Below, in pieces: positions 1 to 9,014 of a DNA stretch of 64,000 bases. The translations under genes were made by a program, and so were the position numbers. Numbering within the stretch: position 1 is the first letter of the stretch; each line of letters opens with the position of its first letter. A model generated the notes under the pieces. The model ran no database searches, was not told the DNA's origin, and saw only the letters and a program-made list of their open reading frames with translations. This stretch comes from Azospirillum picis. GTDB taxonomy: Bacteria; Pseudomonadota; Alphaproteobacteria; Azospirillales; Azospirillaceae. The stretch lies in the NCBI RefSeq assembly GCF_017876115.1, contig NZ_JAGINO010000003.1, positions 124,001-188,000 of the forward strand, given 5' to 3'.

Positions 1-1140
1 GCGGTGAACACGCCGATCGCCATCCTGCTGGAAGAGGGCGAGGACGAAAGCGCGCTGGCATCCGCCGGCGCCGCCACTCCGGCTCCTGCGGCGAGCCCCG
101 CTCCCGCCGCCCCGTCGGCCCAGGCGGCAGCTCCCGCCGCCGCTCCGGCGCCCGCCGCTGCTCCGGCGGCGGCTCCGGCTCCCGCAGCCTCTGGCGACCG
201 CGTGTTCGCCAGCCCGCTGGCGCGCCGCATCGCCGAGCAGGCCGGCGTGGACCTGAAGTCGGTGAAGGGCACCGGGCCGAACGGCCGCATCGTCAAGGCG
301 GACGTCGAGGCGGCGAAGGCCGCCGGTCCGGCCAAGGCGGCAGCCGCTCCGGCAACCGCCACCGCCGCCCCGGCTCCGGCCGCAGCTCCGGCGGCACCGG
401 CCCCGGCGACCAAGCCGGAAGGGATCGACGCCAAGGCGCTCGCCGACAAGCTCGGCATCGCCTACACGGCGGTGCCCAACAGCGGCATGCGCAAGACCAT
501 CGCCAAGCGTCTGGGCGAGGTGAAGCGGACCGTTCCCGACTACTACCTGACCGTCGATATCGAGATCGACGCGCTGATGAAGGTCCGGGCCGAGCTGAAC
601 GGCCGGTCCGACGCCTACAAGCTGTCGGTCAACGATTTCATCATCCGCGCGGTGGCCCTGGCGCTGAAGAAGGTCCCGGCGATCAACGCCGCCTGGACCG
701 ACGAGGCGACGCTCCAGTACCAGCATGCCGACGTTTCGGTTGCGGTCGCCACCCCGACCGGCCTGATCACCCCGATCGTCAAGAAGGCCGAAGCCAAGGG
801 TCTGGCCGAGATCTCCAACGAGATGAAGGCCCTGGCCAAGAAGGCGCGCGACAACGCGCTGAAGCCCGAGGAGTATCAAGGCGGCACCATCTCCATCTCC
901 AACCTGGGGATGATGGGCGTCAAGCAGTTCGCCGCGATCATCAATCCGCCGCAGGCCTGCATCCTGGCGGTTGGCGCCAGCGAGCAGCGTCCGGTGGTCA
1001 AGGACGGGGCCATCGCCGTCGCCACGGTGATGAGCCTGACCGGCACCTTCGACCACCGCATCGCCGACGGCGCCGTCGGTGCGGAATTCCTTGCGGCGGT
1101 GAAGAAGCTGCTTGAGGATCCGCTGTCGATGCTGCTCTGA
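1..1140 (+). CDS. pdhC: Dihydrolipoamide acetyltransferase, E2 of pyruvate dehydrogenase (5' end outside window)
   Basis: This is the E2 core of pyruvate dehydrogenase, which moves the acetyl group from lipoyl-lysine to CoA. The frame is open from base 1, and the first residues (VNTPIAILLEEGED) are the tail of a lipoyl domain, so the true start lies upstream. A long Ala/Pro hinge follows, then a peripheral-subunit-binding domain (FASPLARRIAEQAGVD, about residues 69-105), a second Ala/Pro hinge, and the catalytic domain from about residue 150 to the end. The active-site motif DHRIADGAV is present near the C-terminus. The E3 gene lies two genes downstream on the same strand, so this is the end of a pdh operon. 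A 2-oxoglutarate dehydrogenase E2 is less likely given the hinge composition and neighbours. Confidence 0.95.
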   Translation, partial: AVNTPIAILLEEGEDESALASAGAATPAPAASPAPAAPSAQAAAPAAAPAPAAAPAAAPAPAASGDRVFASPLARRIAEQAGVDLKSVKGTGPNGRIVKADVEAAKAAGPAKAAAAPATATAAPAPAAAPAAPAPATKPEGIDAKALADKLGIAYTAVPNSGMRKTIAKRLGEVKRTVPDYYLTVDIEIDALMKVRAELNGRSDAYKLSVNDFIIRAVALALKKVPAINAAWTDEATLQYQHADVSVAVATPTGLITPIVKKAEAKGLAEISNEMKALAKKARDNALKPEEYQGGTISISNLGMMGVKQFAAIINPPQACILAVGASEQRPVVKDGAIAVATVMSLTGTFDHRIADGAVGAEFLAAVKKLLEDPLSMLL

Positions 1141-1160
1141 CGGTTCGAGGATCCGGATCG

Positions 1161-1463
1161 ATGTCGCAACGCCTTGCCCCGCTCCGCGCCGAGATCGACG
1201 CCATCGACGACGAGATCGTCGCACTGCTGGGCAGGCGCCTGTCCGTCGTCCACCGCGTCGCGGCGGTCAAGATGGAGGAGGGCCTGCCGGCCCTCCTGCC
1301 CGACCGCGTGGAAGCGGTCAAGCGGCGGGCTGCCGAGGCGGGCAAAGCCTGCGGCCTCGACCCGGACTTCATGGCCACCCTGTACCAGACGATCATCGAC
1401 GAGGCGTGCCGGGTCGAGGACGGCATCTTCGCCGCCGGCAAGGACGGCACGCCTCGCTCCTGA
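1161..1463 (+). CDS. Chorismate mutase type II (AroQ-like) protein
   Basis: The 100-residue protein is predicted to be all-helical and resembles the AroQ class of chorismate mutases, which convert chorismate to prephenate. The first helix has the usual pattern LRAEIDAIDDEIVALLGRR, followed by R-V-AAVK and a D-R-V-xxVKRRA helix, which supply the expected Arg/Lys active-site positions. The related isochorismate-pyruvate lyase (PchB) family cannot be excluded. It starts 20 bases after the E2 stop, and its stop directly abuts the next reading frame, so it is cotranscribed with the pyruvate dehydrogenase genes. That is an unexpected place for an aromatic amino acid enzyme. Confidence 0.8.
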   Translation: MSQRLAPLRAEIDAIDDEIVALLGRRLSVVHRVAAVKMEEGLPALLPDRVEAVKRRAAEAGKACGLDPDFMATLYQTIIDEACRVEDGIFAAGKDGTPRS

Positions 1464-1478
1464 ATGGGGAGAACACCC

Positions 1479-2876
1479 TTGGCCGACATGAATTACGACG
1501 TCATCGTCATCGGCGGCGGGCCGGGCGGTTACGTCGCGGCGATCCGCGCCGCGCAGCTCGGGCTGCACACCGCCGTTATCGAACGCGAGAACCTGGGCGG
1601 CATCTGCCTGAACTGGGGCTGCATCCCGACCAAGGCGCTGCTGCGCTCGGCCGAGGTGCTGCACCTCGCCAAGCACGCCGCCGACTACGGGCTGGTCATC
1701 CAGAACCCGTCCTTCGACCTCGACAAGGTCGTCCAGCGCTCGCGCAAGGTCGCCGGCCAGCTCAACGGCGGCGTCAAGCACCTGCTGAAGAAGAACAAGG
1801 TCGCGGTGATCGAGGGCTCCGCCAAGCTGGCCGGCAAGGGCCAGGTGGCGGTGACCAAGGGCGACGCTCCGGTCGGCACCTTCGGCGCCAAGCACATCAT
1901 CATCGCCACCGGTGCCCGCGCCCGCACGCTGCCGGGGCTGGAGGATGACGGCAAGCTGGTCTGGACCTACCGCAAGGCGATGACGCCGGACCGCATGCCG
2001 AAGTCGCTCCTGGTCATCGGCTCGGGCGCCATCGGCATCGAGTTCGCCAGCTTCTACAACGCGCTGGGCGCCAAGGTCACCGTGGTCGAGGTGATGGACC
2101 GCATCCTTCCGGTGGAGGATGAGGAAATCTCCGGCATGGCCCGCAAGGCTTTCGAGAAGCAGGGCATGCGCATCATCACCGGCGGCAAGGCCGGCAACCT
2201 GCGCAAGGCCGCCGACAGCGTGACCGTGGCCGTCGAAGCCGGCGGCAAGACCGAGGACATCACGGTCGACCGCGTCATCGTCGCCGTCGGCATCAGCCCC
2301 AACACCGAGAACCTCGGCCTGGAGAACACCAAGGTCAAGCTGGACCGCGGCCACATCCAGACCAACGGCATGTGCCAGACCGACGAGCCGGGCGTCTACG
2401 CCATCGGCGACGTGACCGGCGCGCCCTGGCTCGCTCACAAGGCCAGCCACGAGGGCGTGATCGTCGCCGAGCACATCGCCGGCAAGCACCCGCACGCGCT
2501 GGACGTCCGCAACATCCCCGGATGCACCTATTCCCACCCGCAGATCGCCTCGGTCGGCCTGACGGAGAAGAAGGCCAGGGAAGCCGGCTACGAGGTCAAG
2601 GTCGGCCGCTTCCCCTTCGTCGGCAACGGCAAGGCGATCGCGCTGGGCGAGCCGGAGGGGCTGATCAAGACCATCTTCGACGCCAAGACCGGCGAGATGC
2701 TGGGTGCCCACATGATCGGCGCGGAAGTGACCGAGCTGATCCAGGGCTACGGCATCGCCAAGTCGTCGGAGCTGACCGAGGCCGAACTGATGCATGCGGT
2801 GTTCCCGCATCCGACCCTGTCGGAAATGATGCATGAGTCGGTCCTTGATGCCTATGGCCGGGCGATCCACTTTTAA
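1479..2876 (+). CDS. lpdA: Dihydrolipoamide dehydrogenase, E3
   Basis: This FAD-dependent disulfide oxidoreductase reoxidises dihydrolipoamide and passes electrons to NAD+. It shows an N-terminal FAD fold (VIVIGGGPGGYVAAIRAAQLG), the redox disulfide (GGICLNWGCIPTK), an NAD-binding fold (VIGSGAIGIEFASF) and the C-terminal dimerisation domain with the catalytic His-Glu pair in FPHPTLSEMMHE. The reading frame is open from an ATG at 1464, but the family normally begins MADxNYDVIVIG. The TTG at 1479 gives exactly that start with a GGGGAG ribosome-binding site about 8 bases upstream, so I chose it. An ATG at 1488 is another candidate. Confidence 0.95.
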   Translation: MADMNYDVIVIGGGPGGYVAAIRAAQLGLHTAVIERENLGGICLNWGCIPTKALLRSAEVLHLAKHAADYGLVIQNPSFDLDKVVQRSRKVAGQLNGGVKHLLKKNKVAVIEGSAKLAGKGQVAVTKGDAPVGTFGAKHIIIATGARARTLPGLEDDGKLVWTYRKAMTPDRMPKSLLVIGSGAIGIEFASFYNALGAKVTVVEVMDRILPVEDEEISGMARKAFEKQGMRIITGGKAGNLRKAADSVTVAVEAGGKTEDITVDRVIVAVGISPNTENLGLENTKVKLDRGHIQTNGMCQTDEPGVYAIGDVTGAPWLAHKASHEGVIVAEHIAGKHPHALDVRNIPGCTYSHPQIASVGLTEKKAREAGYEVKVGRFPFVGNGKAIALGEPEGLIKTIFDAKTGEMLGAHMIGAEVTELIQGYGIAKSSELTEAELMHAVFPHPTLSEMMHESVLDAYGRAIHF

Positions 2877-2919
2877 CTAGGATTTTCCGAGGTGGCGTTT
2901 TCCCCTTCCGGACGGAGCC

Positions 2920-3405
2920 ATGGACCGCAGCAGCGCCGCGTATGACGAGGATTTCTATGCCTGGACGCAAGCCCAGGCACAGGAGCTTCGCCGTGCCGGC
3001 GCCGAGCGGAACAACGCCCCGGTCGACTGGGAGAACGTCGCCGAGGAGATCGAGAGCGTGGGCCGCAGCCAGAAATCCGAGATCGACAATCGCCTGGGCG
3101 TGTTGCTGGTCCATCTGCTGAAATGGCTGCTGTGCCCCGATCTGCGCGAGCGGTGTGAACGTGGGTGGCGGCTGACCGTCCGGGAGCAGCGTAAGAAGCT
3201 GATCCGGGAGATCAAGGACAGCCCGAGCCTCCGGCCCTACATCACGGAGATCTTCTCGGACGCCTACGCGGATGCCCGCCTGCGCGCGGCCGTCGAAGCC
3301 GATACCCCCGACGGCCATTTCCCGGTCGAGCCGCCTTTCACGCTTGACCAAGCGCTCGATCCGGCCTATCCGGCCGAACTGTTTCCGCCGGAATGGCGGG
3401 TTTGA
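2920..3405 (+). CDS. DUF29 family protein
   Basis: The 161-residue protein matches the DUF29 family by its pattern: YDEDFYAWTQAQAQELR near the N-terminus, VDWENVAEEIESVGRSQKSE in the middle, then a helical stretch LLVHLLKWLLCP, and EHPF-like endings (PDGHFPVEPPFTLDQAL). DUF29 proteins are small helical proteins with no established biochemical role. They are common, often multicopy, in cyanobacteria and alphaproteobacteria. No signal peptide or membrane segment is evident. It sits between lpdA and lipA on the same strand, 43 bases after lpdA, so it may be read from the pdh operon. Confidence 0.85.
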   Translation: MDRSSAAYDEDFYAWTQAQAQELRRAGAERNNAPVDWENVAEEIESVGRSQKSEIDNRLGVLLVHLLKWLLCPDLRERCERGWRLTVREQRKKLIREIKDSPSLRPYITEIFSDAYADARLRAAVEADTPDGHFPVEPPFTLDQALDPAYPAELFPPEWRV

Positions 3406-3469
3406 CCATCCTCATCGCACCTATTTGTCGGGGCCGGGGCATCGCGTCGGCCATCGGGAGCTTTAGACC

Positions 3470-4426
3470 ATGACCCTCGTCGACCAGACCGAGAAGCTGC
3501 GCCACCCCGAGAAGGCCCATAAGCCCGACAACCCCATCCAGCGCAAACCGGCCTGGATCCGGGTCAAGGCGCCGATGAGCCAGGAATACAACGAGACCCG
3601 CCAACTGATGCGTGGGCTGAAGCTGAACACCGTGTGCGAAGAGGCCGCCTGCCCGAACATCGGGGAGTGCTGGAAGCACAAGCACGCCACCTTCATGATC
3701 CTGGGCTCCATCTGCACGCGCGGCTGCGCCTTCTGCAACGTCGAGACCGGGCGCCCGGATCTGCTGGACCCGCATGAGCCCGACAATGTCGCCGAAGCGG
3801 TCGGCAAGCTGAAGCTCAGCCACGTCGTCATCACCTCGGTCGACCGCGACGACCTCGCCGACGGCGGTGCGGAGCATTTCGCCCGCACCATCCGCGCAGT
3901 CCGCGCCGCGTCGCCCAGCACGACCATCGAGATCCTGACCCCCGACTTCCAGAAGAAGAAGGGCGCTGTCGAGGTGGTGGTGGAGGCCAAGCCCGACGTC
4001 TTCAACCACAATCTGGAAACGGTGCCGCGCCTCTATCCGAACATCCGGCCGGGTGCGCGCTACTTCGCCTCGCTGCAGCTTCTGGCGCGGGTGAAGGAAC
4101 TGGATCCGACGATCTTCACCAAGTCCGGCCTGATGGTCGGCCTGGGCGAGACGAAGGAGGAGATCGGTCAGGTGATGGACGACCTGCGCTCCGCCGATGT
4201 GGACTTTCTGACGATTGGGCAGTATCTCCAGCCCACGCCCAAGCATGCGGCGGTGGATCGTTTCGTGACTCCCGAGGAGTTCGACGGTTATTCCACCGTC
4301 GGCCGCGGCAAGGGCTTCCTGCTGGTGGCTTCGTCGCCGCTGACGCGCTCGTCCTATCATGCGGGTGCGGATTTCGAGAAGCTGCGCGAAGCCCGGCTGC
4401 GCAAGCTGGGTGTCGCGGCCGCCTGA
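3470..4426 (+). CDS. lipA: Lipoyl synthase (radical SAM)
   Basis: LipA inserts two sulfur atoms into protein-bound octanoyl groups to make lipoate, the cofactor of the E2 encoded upstream. At 318 residues it is normal for the family. Both iron-sulfur sites are complete: the auxiliary cluster cysteines C56, C61 and C67 ([12 protein letters not shown]) and the radical SAM CX3CX2C at C82, C86 and C89 (CTRGCAFC). Further family signatures are [12 protein letters not shown] and [10 protein letters not shown]. Its position a few genes after E2/E3 fits supply of lipoate to the same enzyme complex. Confidence 0.97.
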   Translation: MTLVDQTEKLRHPEKAHKPDNPIQRKPAWIRVKAPMSQEYNETRQLMRGLKLNTVCEEAACPNIGECWKHKHATFMILGSICTRGCAFCNVETGRPDLLDPHEPDNVAEAVGKLKLSHVVITSVDRDDLADGGAEHFARTIRAVRAASPSTTIEILTPDFQKKKGAVEVVVEAKPDVFNHNLETVPRLYPNIRPGARYFASLQLLARVKELDPTIFTKSGLMVGLGETKEEIGQVMDDLRSADVDFLTIGQYLQPTPKHAAVDRFVTPEEFDGYSTVGRGKGFLLVASSPLTRSSYHAGADFEKLREARLRKLGVAAA

Positions 4427-4469
4427 CACCAACTGGTGCAGGCGAAATAAGAAAGGATACGGTACGGGT

Positions 4470-4925
4470 ATGCCGACGCACGCGGAAAAGAAGGTTCTTC
4501 CCTACACGCCCCGGCAGATGTACGACCTGGTCGCCGACGTGGAGAAGTATCCGGAGTTTCTGCCCTGGTGCTTGGCGGCCCGTATCCGCAAGCGCGAAGG
4601 CGACGTGATGTTCGCGGACCTGATCATCGGTTTCAAGATGGTCCGCGAACGTTTCACCTCACGGGTGGAGCTGAACGAGCCCGGCTGCCGCATCGACGTG
4701 CAGTACACCGACGGCCCGTTCCAGTACCTGAACAATCATTGGATCTTCAGCGACCATCCCAACGGCTGCTGCGTCGATTTCTTCGTCGATTTCGAATTCC
4801 GGTCGAAGATGCTGCAGAAGATCATGGGCCTGCTGTTCAACGAGGCTGTGCGCCGGATGGTACAGGCATTCGAGACGCGGGCAGCCCAGCTCTACGGCCC
4901 GGCCGGCGCGCGGCAGTCGGCTTGA
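4470..4925 (+). CDS. RatA/COQ10-type START-like protein
   Basis: The 151-residue protein is of the coenzyme Q-binding COQ10/RatA family (START-like fold). The signature is YTPRQMYDLVADVEKYPEFLPWC at the N-terminus and FEFRSKMLQKIMGLLFNEAVRRMVQAFETRA at the end. In eukaryotes COQ10 binds ubiquinone, and the E. coli homologue RatA was reported to hinder ribosome subunit joining; which role applies here is not known. The reading frame is open upstream, but the ATG at 4470 fits the family start, and the bases before it are not coding-like. It follows lipA by 43 bases. Confidence 0.88.
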   Translation: MPTHAEKKVLPYTPRQMYDLVADVEKYPEFLPWCLAARIRKREGDVMFADLIIGFKMVRERFTSRVELNEPGCRIDVQYTDGPFQYLNNHWIFSDHPNGCCVDFFVDFEFRSKMLQKIMGLLFNEAVRRMVQAFETRAAQLYGPAGARQSA

Positions 4926-4932
4926 GGCGTGC

Positions 4933-4957
4933 CGCGCCAGCCGTAGTAGCTGGCGCG
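4933..4957. terminator. Hairpin between convergent genes, likely bidirectional terminator
   Basis: A perfect 9-bp inverted repeat (CGCGCCAGC / GCTGGCGCG) with a 7-base loop lies in the 40-base gap between the convergent RatA-like gene and the tautomerase gene. There is no U-tract on either side, so its terminator function is inferred from position. Confidence 0.5.
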
Positions 4958-4965
4958 CGCCATTC

Positions 4966-5154
4966 TCAGCCCTTGTCGGACCACAGCTCTCCGCCGGTGG
5001 CCCAGTCGCTCTTCTTCACGTCGTGGAAGATGATGTCGACGGAGGCCGGCGAGCAGCCGAGCGCCTTGACGGTGGCTTCGGTCAAGGCTTTGGCATAGTC
5101 CCGCTTCTGCTCGGTCGTCCGTCCTTCGAAGAACTGGACGTTGATGGTCGGCAT
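4966..5154 (-). CDS. 4-oxalocrotonate tautomerase family protein
   Basis: The 62-residue protein begins MPTINVQFFEGRTTEQKRDY. After Met removal it exposes the N-terminal proline that acts as the catalytic base in this family. Length and the ALTEATVKALGCSPASVDIIF segment are typical of 4-OT-like subunits, which assemble as hexamers. The natural substrate is not predictable, because there is no catechol meta-cleavage operon here. An AGGAAAGG ribosome-binding site precedes the start. It lies 39 bases downstream of the CinA-type gene and could be the last gene of an ispDF-pncC-tautomerase transcript. Confidence 0.9.
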   Translation of the reverse strand: MPTINVQFFEGRTTEQKRDYAKALTEATVKALGCSPASVDIIFHDVKKSDWATGGELWSDKG

Positions 5155-5193
5155 CGCTTTTCCCTTTCCTGTGATGGGCTTGCCGGCGCTCGT

Positions 5194-5697
5194 TCAGCGC
5201 AGGCTTTCGCTTGGACGGGCCAGCCGCAACCGCTCCAGCGCCGCCTGGACGGTCGCCAGCCGAACGGCGTCGCGATCGCCGGGGAAGGTGTATTCCTTCG
5301 CCTTGGCCGCGCCGCCCCGCACTGCGGTCGCGATGTAGACGCGGCCGACCGGCTTCGTCTCGGTGGCGCCGCCGGGGCCGGCGATGCCGGTGACCGCCAC
5401 CGTCACGTCGGCGCGCGACTTCGCGAGCGCGCCGACGGCCATGGCGACGGCGACCTCCGGGCTGACGGCTCCGTGGGCATGCAGAAGACTGGCCGGGACG
5501 CCCAGCATCTCGGTCTTGGCGATGTTGGTGTAGGTGACGAAACCGCGGTCGACGACTTTCGACGAGCCCGCGATGTCGGTCAGAGCCCCGGCGATCAGCC
5601 CGCCGGTGCAGGATTCCGCCGTCGCCAGCATGTAGCCGGCCAAGCCGTACTCGGCGAGCGTCTGTGCCGCGAGGTCTCTGATCGGCTGGGGAAACAT
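5194..5697 (-). CDS. pncC: CinA C-terminal domain protein, nicotinamide-nucleotide amidohydrolase
   Basis: The 167-residue protein consists only of the CinA C-terminal domain, which in E. coli PncC deamidates NMN to nicotinate mononucleotide in NAD recycling. Diagnostic segments are LATAESCTGGLIAGALTDIAGSS, FVTYTNIAKTEMLGV, HGAVSPEVAVAMA and VTGIAGPGGATETKPVGRVY. The frame is open far upstream into the neighbouring gene, but the ATG at 5697 has a GGAAGAGGA ribosome-binding site and matches the family start. It follows ispDF by 47 bases on the minus strand. Confidence 0.93.
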   Translation of the reverse strand: MFPQPIRDLAAQTLAEYGLAGYMLATAESCTGGLIAGALTDIAGSSKVVDRGFVTYTNIAKTEMLGVPASLLHAHGAVSPEVAVAMAVGALAKSRADVTVAVTGIAGPGGATETKPVGRVYIATAVRGGAAKAKEYTFPGDRDAVRLATVQAALERLRLARPSESLR

Positions 5698-5744
5698 GAG
5701 GGTCCTCTTCCGGTTCGGCGGCCTTGGGGGCTTTGGTTCAGAGA

Positions 5745-6914
5745 TTATCCGGGAAGGCGGACCGTCGCCACTGCCTGGGCGGCGATGCCCTCGCGCCGGC
5801 CGGTGAAGCCGAGTTGCTCCGTCGTCGTGGCCTTGACGCTGACCCGGCCGGGTCCGATGCCTAGAATTTGGGCGATGCGCTCGGTCATGGCGGCGCGGTG
5901 GGGGCCGACTTTCGGGCGCTCGCAGATGATGGTCACATCGGCATGGGCGATGACGCCGCCGCGCGCGGCGACCAGGTCGGCGGCATGGCGGAGGAATTTG
6001 GCGCTGTCGGCGCCGCGCCACTTCGGGTCGCTCGGCGGGAAGTGGCTGCCGATATCGCCGTCCGCCAGCGCGCCGAGGATGGCATCGGTCAGCGCATGCA
6101 AGCCGACGTCGGCGTCGGAGTGGCCCTCCAGTCCCTGGTCGTGCGGAACCTGCAGGCCGCAGAGCGTCACGAAGCTGCCGTCCGTGAAACGGTGGACGTC
6201 GAAGCCGCTGCCGGTGCGCACATCCCACAGGGCGGACATCAGGCTGCGCTCCGCCCGCGCGAGATCGTCGGGGGTGGTCACCTTGAAATTCTCCTCCTTT
6301 GCCGGCACCAGCGCCACGGCGAGGCCGGCACGCTCGGCAACGGCGGCGTCGTCGGTCAGCGACAGCCCGGCGGCGGCACGGTGGGCCGCCAGGATGTCGG
6401 GGAAACGGAAGCCCTGCGGCGTCTGGGCCCGCCACAGCCCCTCGCGGTCGACCGTATCGGCGACGACCGCGGGTCCGGCACCGGCGCCGGCACGCTTCAG
6501 CGTGTCGGCGACAGGCACTGCGGCGATGGCCCCGGCCATGGTATCGAGCGCCCCGATGACCCGATCGATGGTGCCGGCGTCGACCAGCGGACGGGCGGCG
6601 TCATGGATCAGCACGAGGTCGGCCGGACCGTCGGCGGCGATGGCCTCCAGGCCGTTGCGCACTGAATCCTGGCGGCTGGCGCCGCCGGCCACCGGCCCCG
6701 GCAGGCCAAGTCCGGCGACCGCCGTCTCGTAAGCCTCGCGCCAGGACGGGTCGATGACCACCCGCACCGCCGTGACCTGCGGGTGGTGCAGGAACGCTTC
6801 GACCGTGCGGCGAAGCACCGGCTTGCCGGCAAGGGCGAGATACTGCTTCGGCCGTTCGGCCCCGAAGCGCTGGCCGGAGCCGCCGGCGACGATCAGAGCG
6901 ATGCAGGTGGGCAT
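5745..6914 (-). CDS. ispDF: Bifunctional IspD-IspF enzyme of the MEP isoprenoid pathway
   Basis: This 389-residue fusion carries two MEP-pathway steps. Residues 1 to about 230 are the 2-C-methyl-D-erythritol 4-phosphate cytidylyltransferase ([29 protein letters not shown]). From about 232 it is the 2,4-cyclodiphosphate synthase, with the metal ligands in GSGFDVHRF and [15 protein letters not shown]. Fused IspDF is common in alphaproteobacteria. The ATG at 6914 gives the canonical IspD start; the open frame upstream of it runs into the divergent promoter region. The product feeds the squalene genes at 56-59 kb among other isoprenoids. Confidence 0.96.
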   Translation of the reverse strand: MPTCIALIVAGGSGQRFGAERPKQYLALAGKPVLRRTVEAFLHHPQVTAVRVVIDPSWREAYETAVAGLGLPGPVAGGASRQDSVRNGLEAIAADGPADLVLIHDAARPLVDAGTIDRVIGALDTMAGAIAAVPVADTLKRAGAGAGPAVVADTVDREGLWRAQTPQGFRFPDILAAHRAAAGLSLTDDAAVAERAGLAVALVPAKEENFKVTTPDDLARAERSLMSALWDVRTGSGFDVHRFTDGSFVTLCGLQVPHDQGLEGHSDADVGLHALTDAILGALADGDIGSHFPPSDPKWRGADSAKFLRHAADLVAARGGVIAHADVTIICERPKVGPHRAAMTERIAQILGIGPGRVSVKATTTEQLGFTGRREGIAAQAVATVRLPG

Positions 6915-7078
6915 GGGGCAAACCGTAGGATATGATAACCACTTGACGGACACGTCGCGGAACCTAGCCTGTTGCCGTGGTTCCGCCAAGTGCCGAGCCT
7001 TGACGCGCGCCCGGGATGTGTTCCGGCGGTGCGCCGGGCGGCATGACGCGGCGGAAAGACGGGAGCGCATTCGGGTCC

Positions 7079-7909
7079 ATGTCGCAGAACATCCTTTTGA
7101 GCCTGACGGCGCTGGTGGCCCTGGTGCCGGCGGCCTTCTATCCCTATCGCCGCATCGCGGGGCAGGGACTGGAGGGGCGGGGCTGGTCCTTCTGGGGGGC
7201 TCTGCTGCTCGCGGCGGCGGGGCCGGGCATGTGGGCCATCTTGCAGGTGGCCGGCCAGTGGCAGACCGGCTTCTCCACCGCCCTGTGGGTGACGACCGCC
7301 GCCTGCATGGCGCTGTTTCTCGGCCTCAGCCTGTTCCATGGCACCGCCTGGCGCCTGGCGCCGATCCTGCTGCCCTACCTGCTGGTCGTGTGCTTGTTCG
7401 CGACGCTGACCGAGGATGCGCCGGCGCCGGTGTTGCGCGGCAACGCGCCCGGCGTCTGGATCGATCTGCACATCGCGGTGTCGGTCTTCACCTATGCCCT
7501 GCTGACGCTCAGCGCCGTGGCGTCGTTCGCGGCGGTTGTCCAGACCCGCGCCCTGAAGACCAAGCGGCCGACGCCGCTCAGCCGCTTCCTGCCGCCGGTT
7601 GCCGAGAGCGAACGGCTCCAGCTCGCCCTCCTGATCGCATCCGAAGTGGTGCTTGGCGCCGGGCTCGCCACGGGGATGGCCGTCCTGTATTTCGAGCAGG
7701 GCAGGCTGTTCCGCCCTGACCACAAGACGCTGCTGTCCCTGGCGACCTTCGTGGTGATCGGCGTGCTGTTGCTTGCCGAGTACCGCACCGGGGTGCGGGG
7801 ACGGACGGCGGCACGGACCATGTTGATCGTCTATCTTCTGGCGACTCTCGCCTATCCGGGGGTCAAGTTCGTCACCAACGTGCTCATCGGGTCGGGGACC
7901 TGGTACTGA
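7079..7909 (+). CDS. Cytochrome c assembly (YpjD/HemX-type) membrane protein
   Basis: The 276-residue protein is almost entirely hydrophobic with about eight predicted membrane spans. It resembles the cytochrome c assembly-like family of inner membrane proteins (YpjD/HemX type), with conserved-looking segments [22 protein letters not shown] and [24 protein letters not shown]. The WWD haem-handling signature of CcmC/CcmF is not evident, so a direct role in cytochrome c maturation is uncertain. The ATG at 7079 places the first span right after the start. It is divergent from ispDF and ends 118 bases before dusB. Confidence 0.75.
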   Translation: MSQNILLSLTALVALVPAAFYPYRRIAGQGLEGRGWSFWGALLLAAAGPGMWAILQVAGQWQTGFSTALWVTTAACMALFLGLSLFHGTAWRLAPILLPYLLVVCLFATLTEDAPAPVLRGNAPGVWIDLHIAVSVFTYALLTLSAVASFAAVVQTRALKTKRPTPLSRFLPPVAESERLQLALLIASEVVLGAGLATGMAVLYFEQGRLFRPDHKTLLSLATFVVIGVLLLAEYRTGVRGRTAARTMLIVYLLATLAYPGVKFVTNVLIGSGTWY

Positions 7910-7975
7910 CCGGCGGGCAGGGATGGGCGGCCTGGGGGCTATGCCCTTGCGTCGCGCTGCACCTGCGTGATAATC

Positions 7976-7992
7976 TGCACAAATTGTTGGCA
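7976..7992. promoter_or_regulatory. NtrC-like dyad upstream of the nifR3-ntrBC operon
   Basis: The 17-base element TGCAC-N7-TGGCA lies about 40 bases before the dusB start and resembles the NtrC-binding consensus TGCAC-N7-GTGCA with two mismatches in the right arm. A second inverted repeat, TGCCC-N7-GGGCA, follows at 8004-8020 just before the ribosome-binding site. Autoregulation of ntrBC would fit, but no convincing GG-N10-GC sigma-54 promoter accompanies it. Confidence 0.3.
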
Positions 7993-8027
7993 CTTTGTTG
8001 TTTTGCCCATCGATCGGGCAGGTGAGA

Positions 8028-9014
8028 ATGACCATACAAATCGGCCCTATCACGCTCGCCGGACCGGTGATCCTGGCGCCCATGTCGGGCGTGTCCGACC
8101 TGCCGTTCCGCCGCCTCGTCAAACGGGCGGGCTGCGGCCTCGTTGTGTCGGAGATGATCGCCAGCCAAGCGATGATCCGCGAGAACCGCCAGACGCTGCG
8201 GATGGTGGAGACCGAACCCGAGGAATTCCCGATGGCGGTGCAGCTTGCCGGCTGCGAGCCGGAGGTGATGGCCGAGGCGGCGAAGCTGAACGAGGACCGC
8301 GGCGCCGCGGTCGTGGACATCAATTTCGGCTGCCCGGTCAAGAAGGTCGTCAACGGCCATGCCGGGTCGTCGCTGATGCGGGACGAGGCTTTGGCGGGCC
8401 GCATCCTCGAGGCGGTGGTGAAGGCGGTGAGCATCCCGGTGACGCTGAAGATGCGGCTGGGCTGGGACGACGGCAACCGCAACGCCCCGCGGCTCGCCCG
8501 CATCGCCGAGGAATGCGGCATCCGCATGGTGACGGTCCACGGCCGCACCCGCATGCAGTTCTACACCGGCACCGCCGACTGGTCCTTCGTGCGCAACGTG
8601 AAGGAAGCGGTATCGATCCCGCTGGTGGTCAACGGCGATATCACCGGGTTCGAGGCGGTGGACCGGGCGCTGGCGGAATCCGGGGCCGACGGCGTCATGA
8701 TCGGGCGCGGCAGCTATGGGCGTCCCTGGTTCCCGTCTCAGGTCATGCATTACCTGCGCACGGGCGAGAAGCTGTCCGATCCGCCGCTGCACGAGCAGAT
8801 GGAGACGCTCCTGGAGCATTTCGACAGCATGCTCAGCCATTACGGCAGCGACGGCGGCATCAAGGTCGCCCGCAAGCACGTCTCCTGGTACTCCACCGGC
8901 CTGCGCGGTTCCAACGAGTTCCGGCAGGAGGTCAACCGCCTGGGCGATCCCGACGCGGTGCGCGAGCGCATCCGCTCCTTCTATGAACCGGCAATCGAAA
9001 GGATGGCCGCCTGA
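8028..9014 (+). CDS. dusB: tRNA-dihydrouridine synthase DusB (NifR3)
   Basis: This FMN-dependent reductase converts uridines in tRNA to dihydrouridine. The 328-residue protein shows the Dus TIM barrel: [27 protein letters not shown], the catalytic-cysteine region [34 protein letters not shown] and NGDITG. Its historic name nifR3 comes from its position upstream of ntrBC in diazotrophic alphaproteobacteria, exactly as here. I chose the ATG at 8028, preceded by GGTGAG, over an in-frame ATG at 7995 that would add eleven non-conserved residues. The stop overlaps the ntrB start by one base, implying translational coupling. Confidence 0.95.
   Translation: MTIQIGPITLAGPVILAPMSGVSDLPFRRLVKRAGCGLVVSEMIASQAMIRENRQTLRMVETEPEEFPMAVQLAGCEPEVMAEAAKLNEDRGAAVVDINFGCPVKKVVNGHAGSSLMRDEALAGRILEAVVKAVSIPVTLKMRLGWDDGNRNAPRLARIAEECGIRMVTVHGRTRMQFYTGTADWSFVRNVKEAVSIPLVVNGDITGFEAVDRALAESGADGVMIGRGSYGRPWFPSQVMHYLRTGEKLSDPPLHEQMETLLEHFDSMLSHYGSDGGIKVARKHVSWYSTGLRGSNEFRQEVNRLGDPDAVRERIRSFYEPAIERMAA

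Noticed and set aside
876..2870. Antisense open frame of 664 codons opposite pdhC, the mutase gene and lpdA
   Set aside because: It spans three well-supported genes on the other strand and has shadow-like composition.
7988..8005. Possible sigma-54 promoter TTGGCACTTTGTTG before dusB
   Set aside because: It has the -24 GG but not GC ten bases later, so it fails the essential GG-N10-GC spacing.
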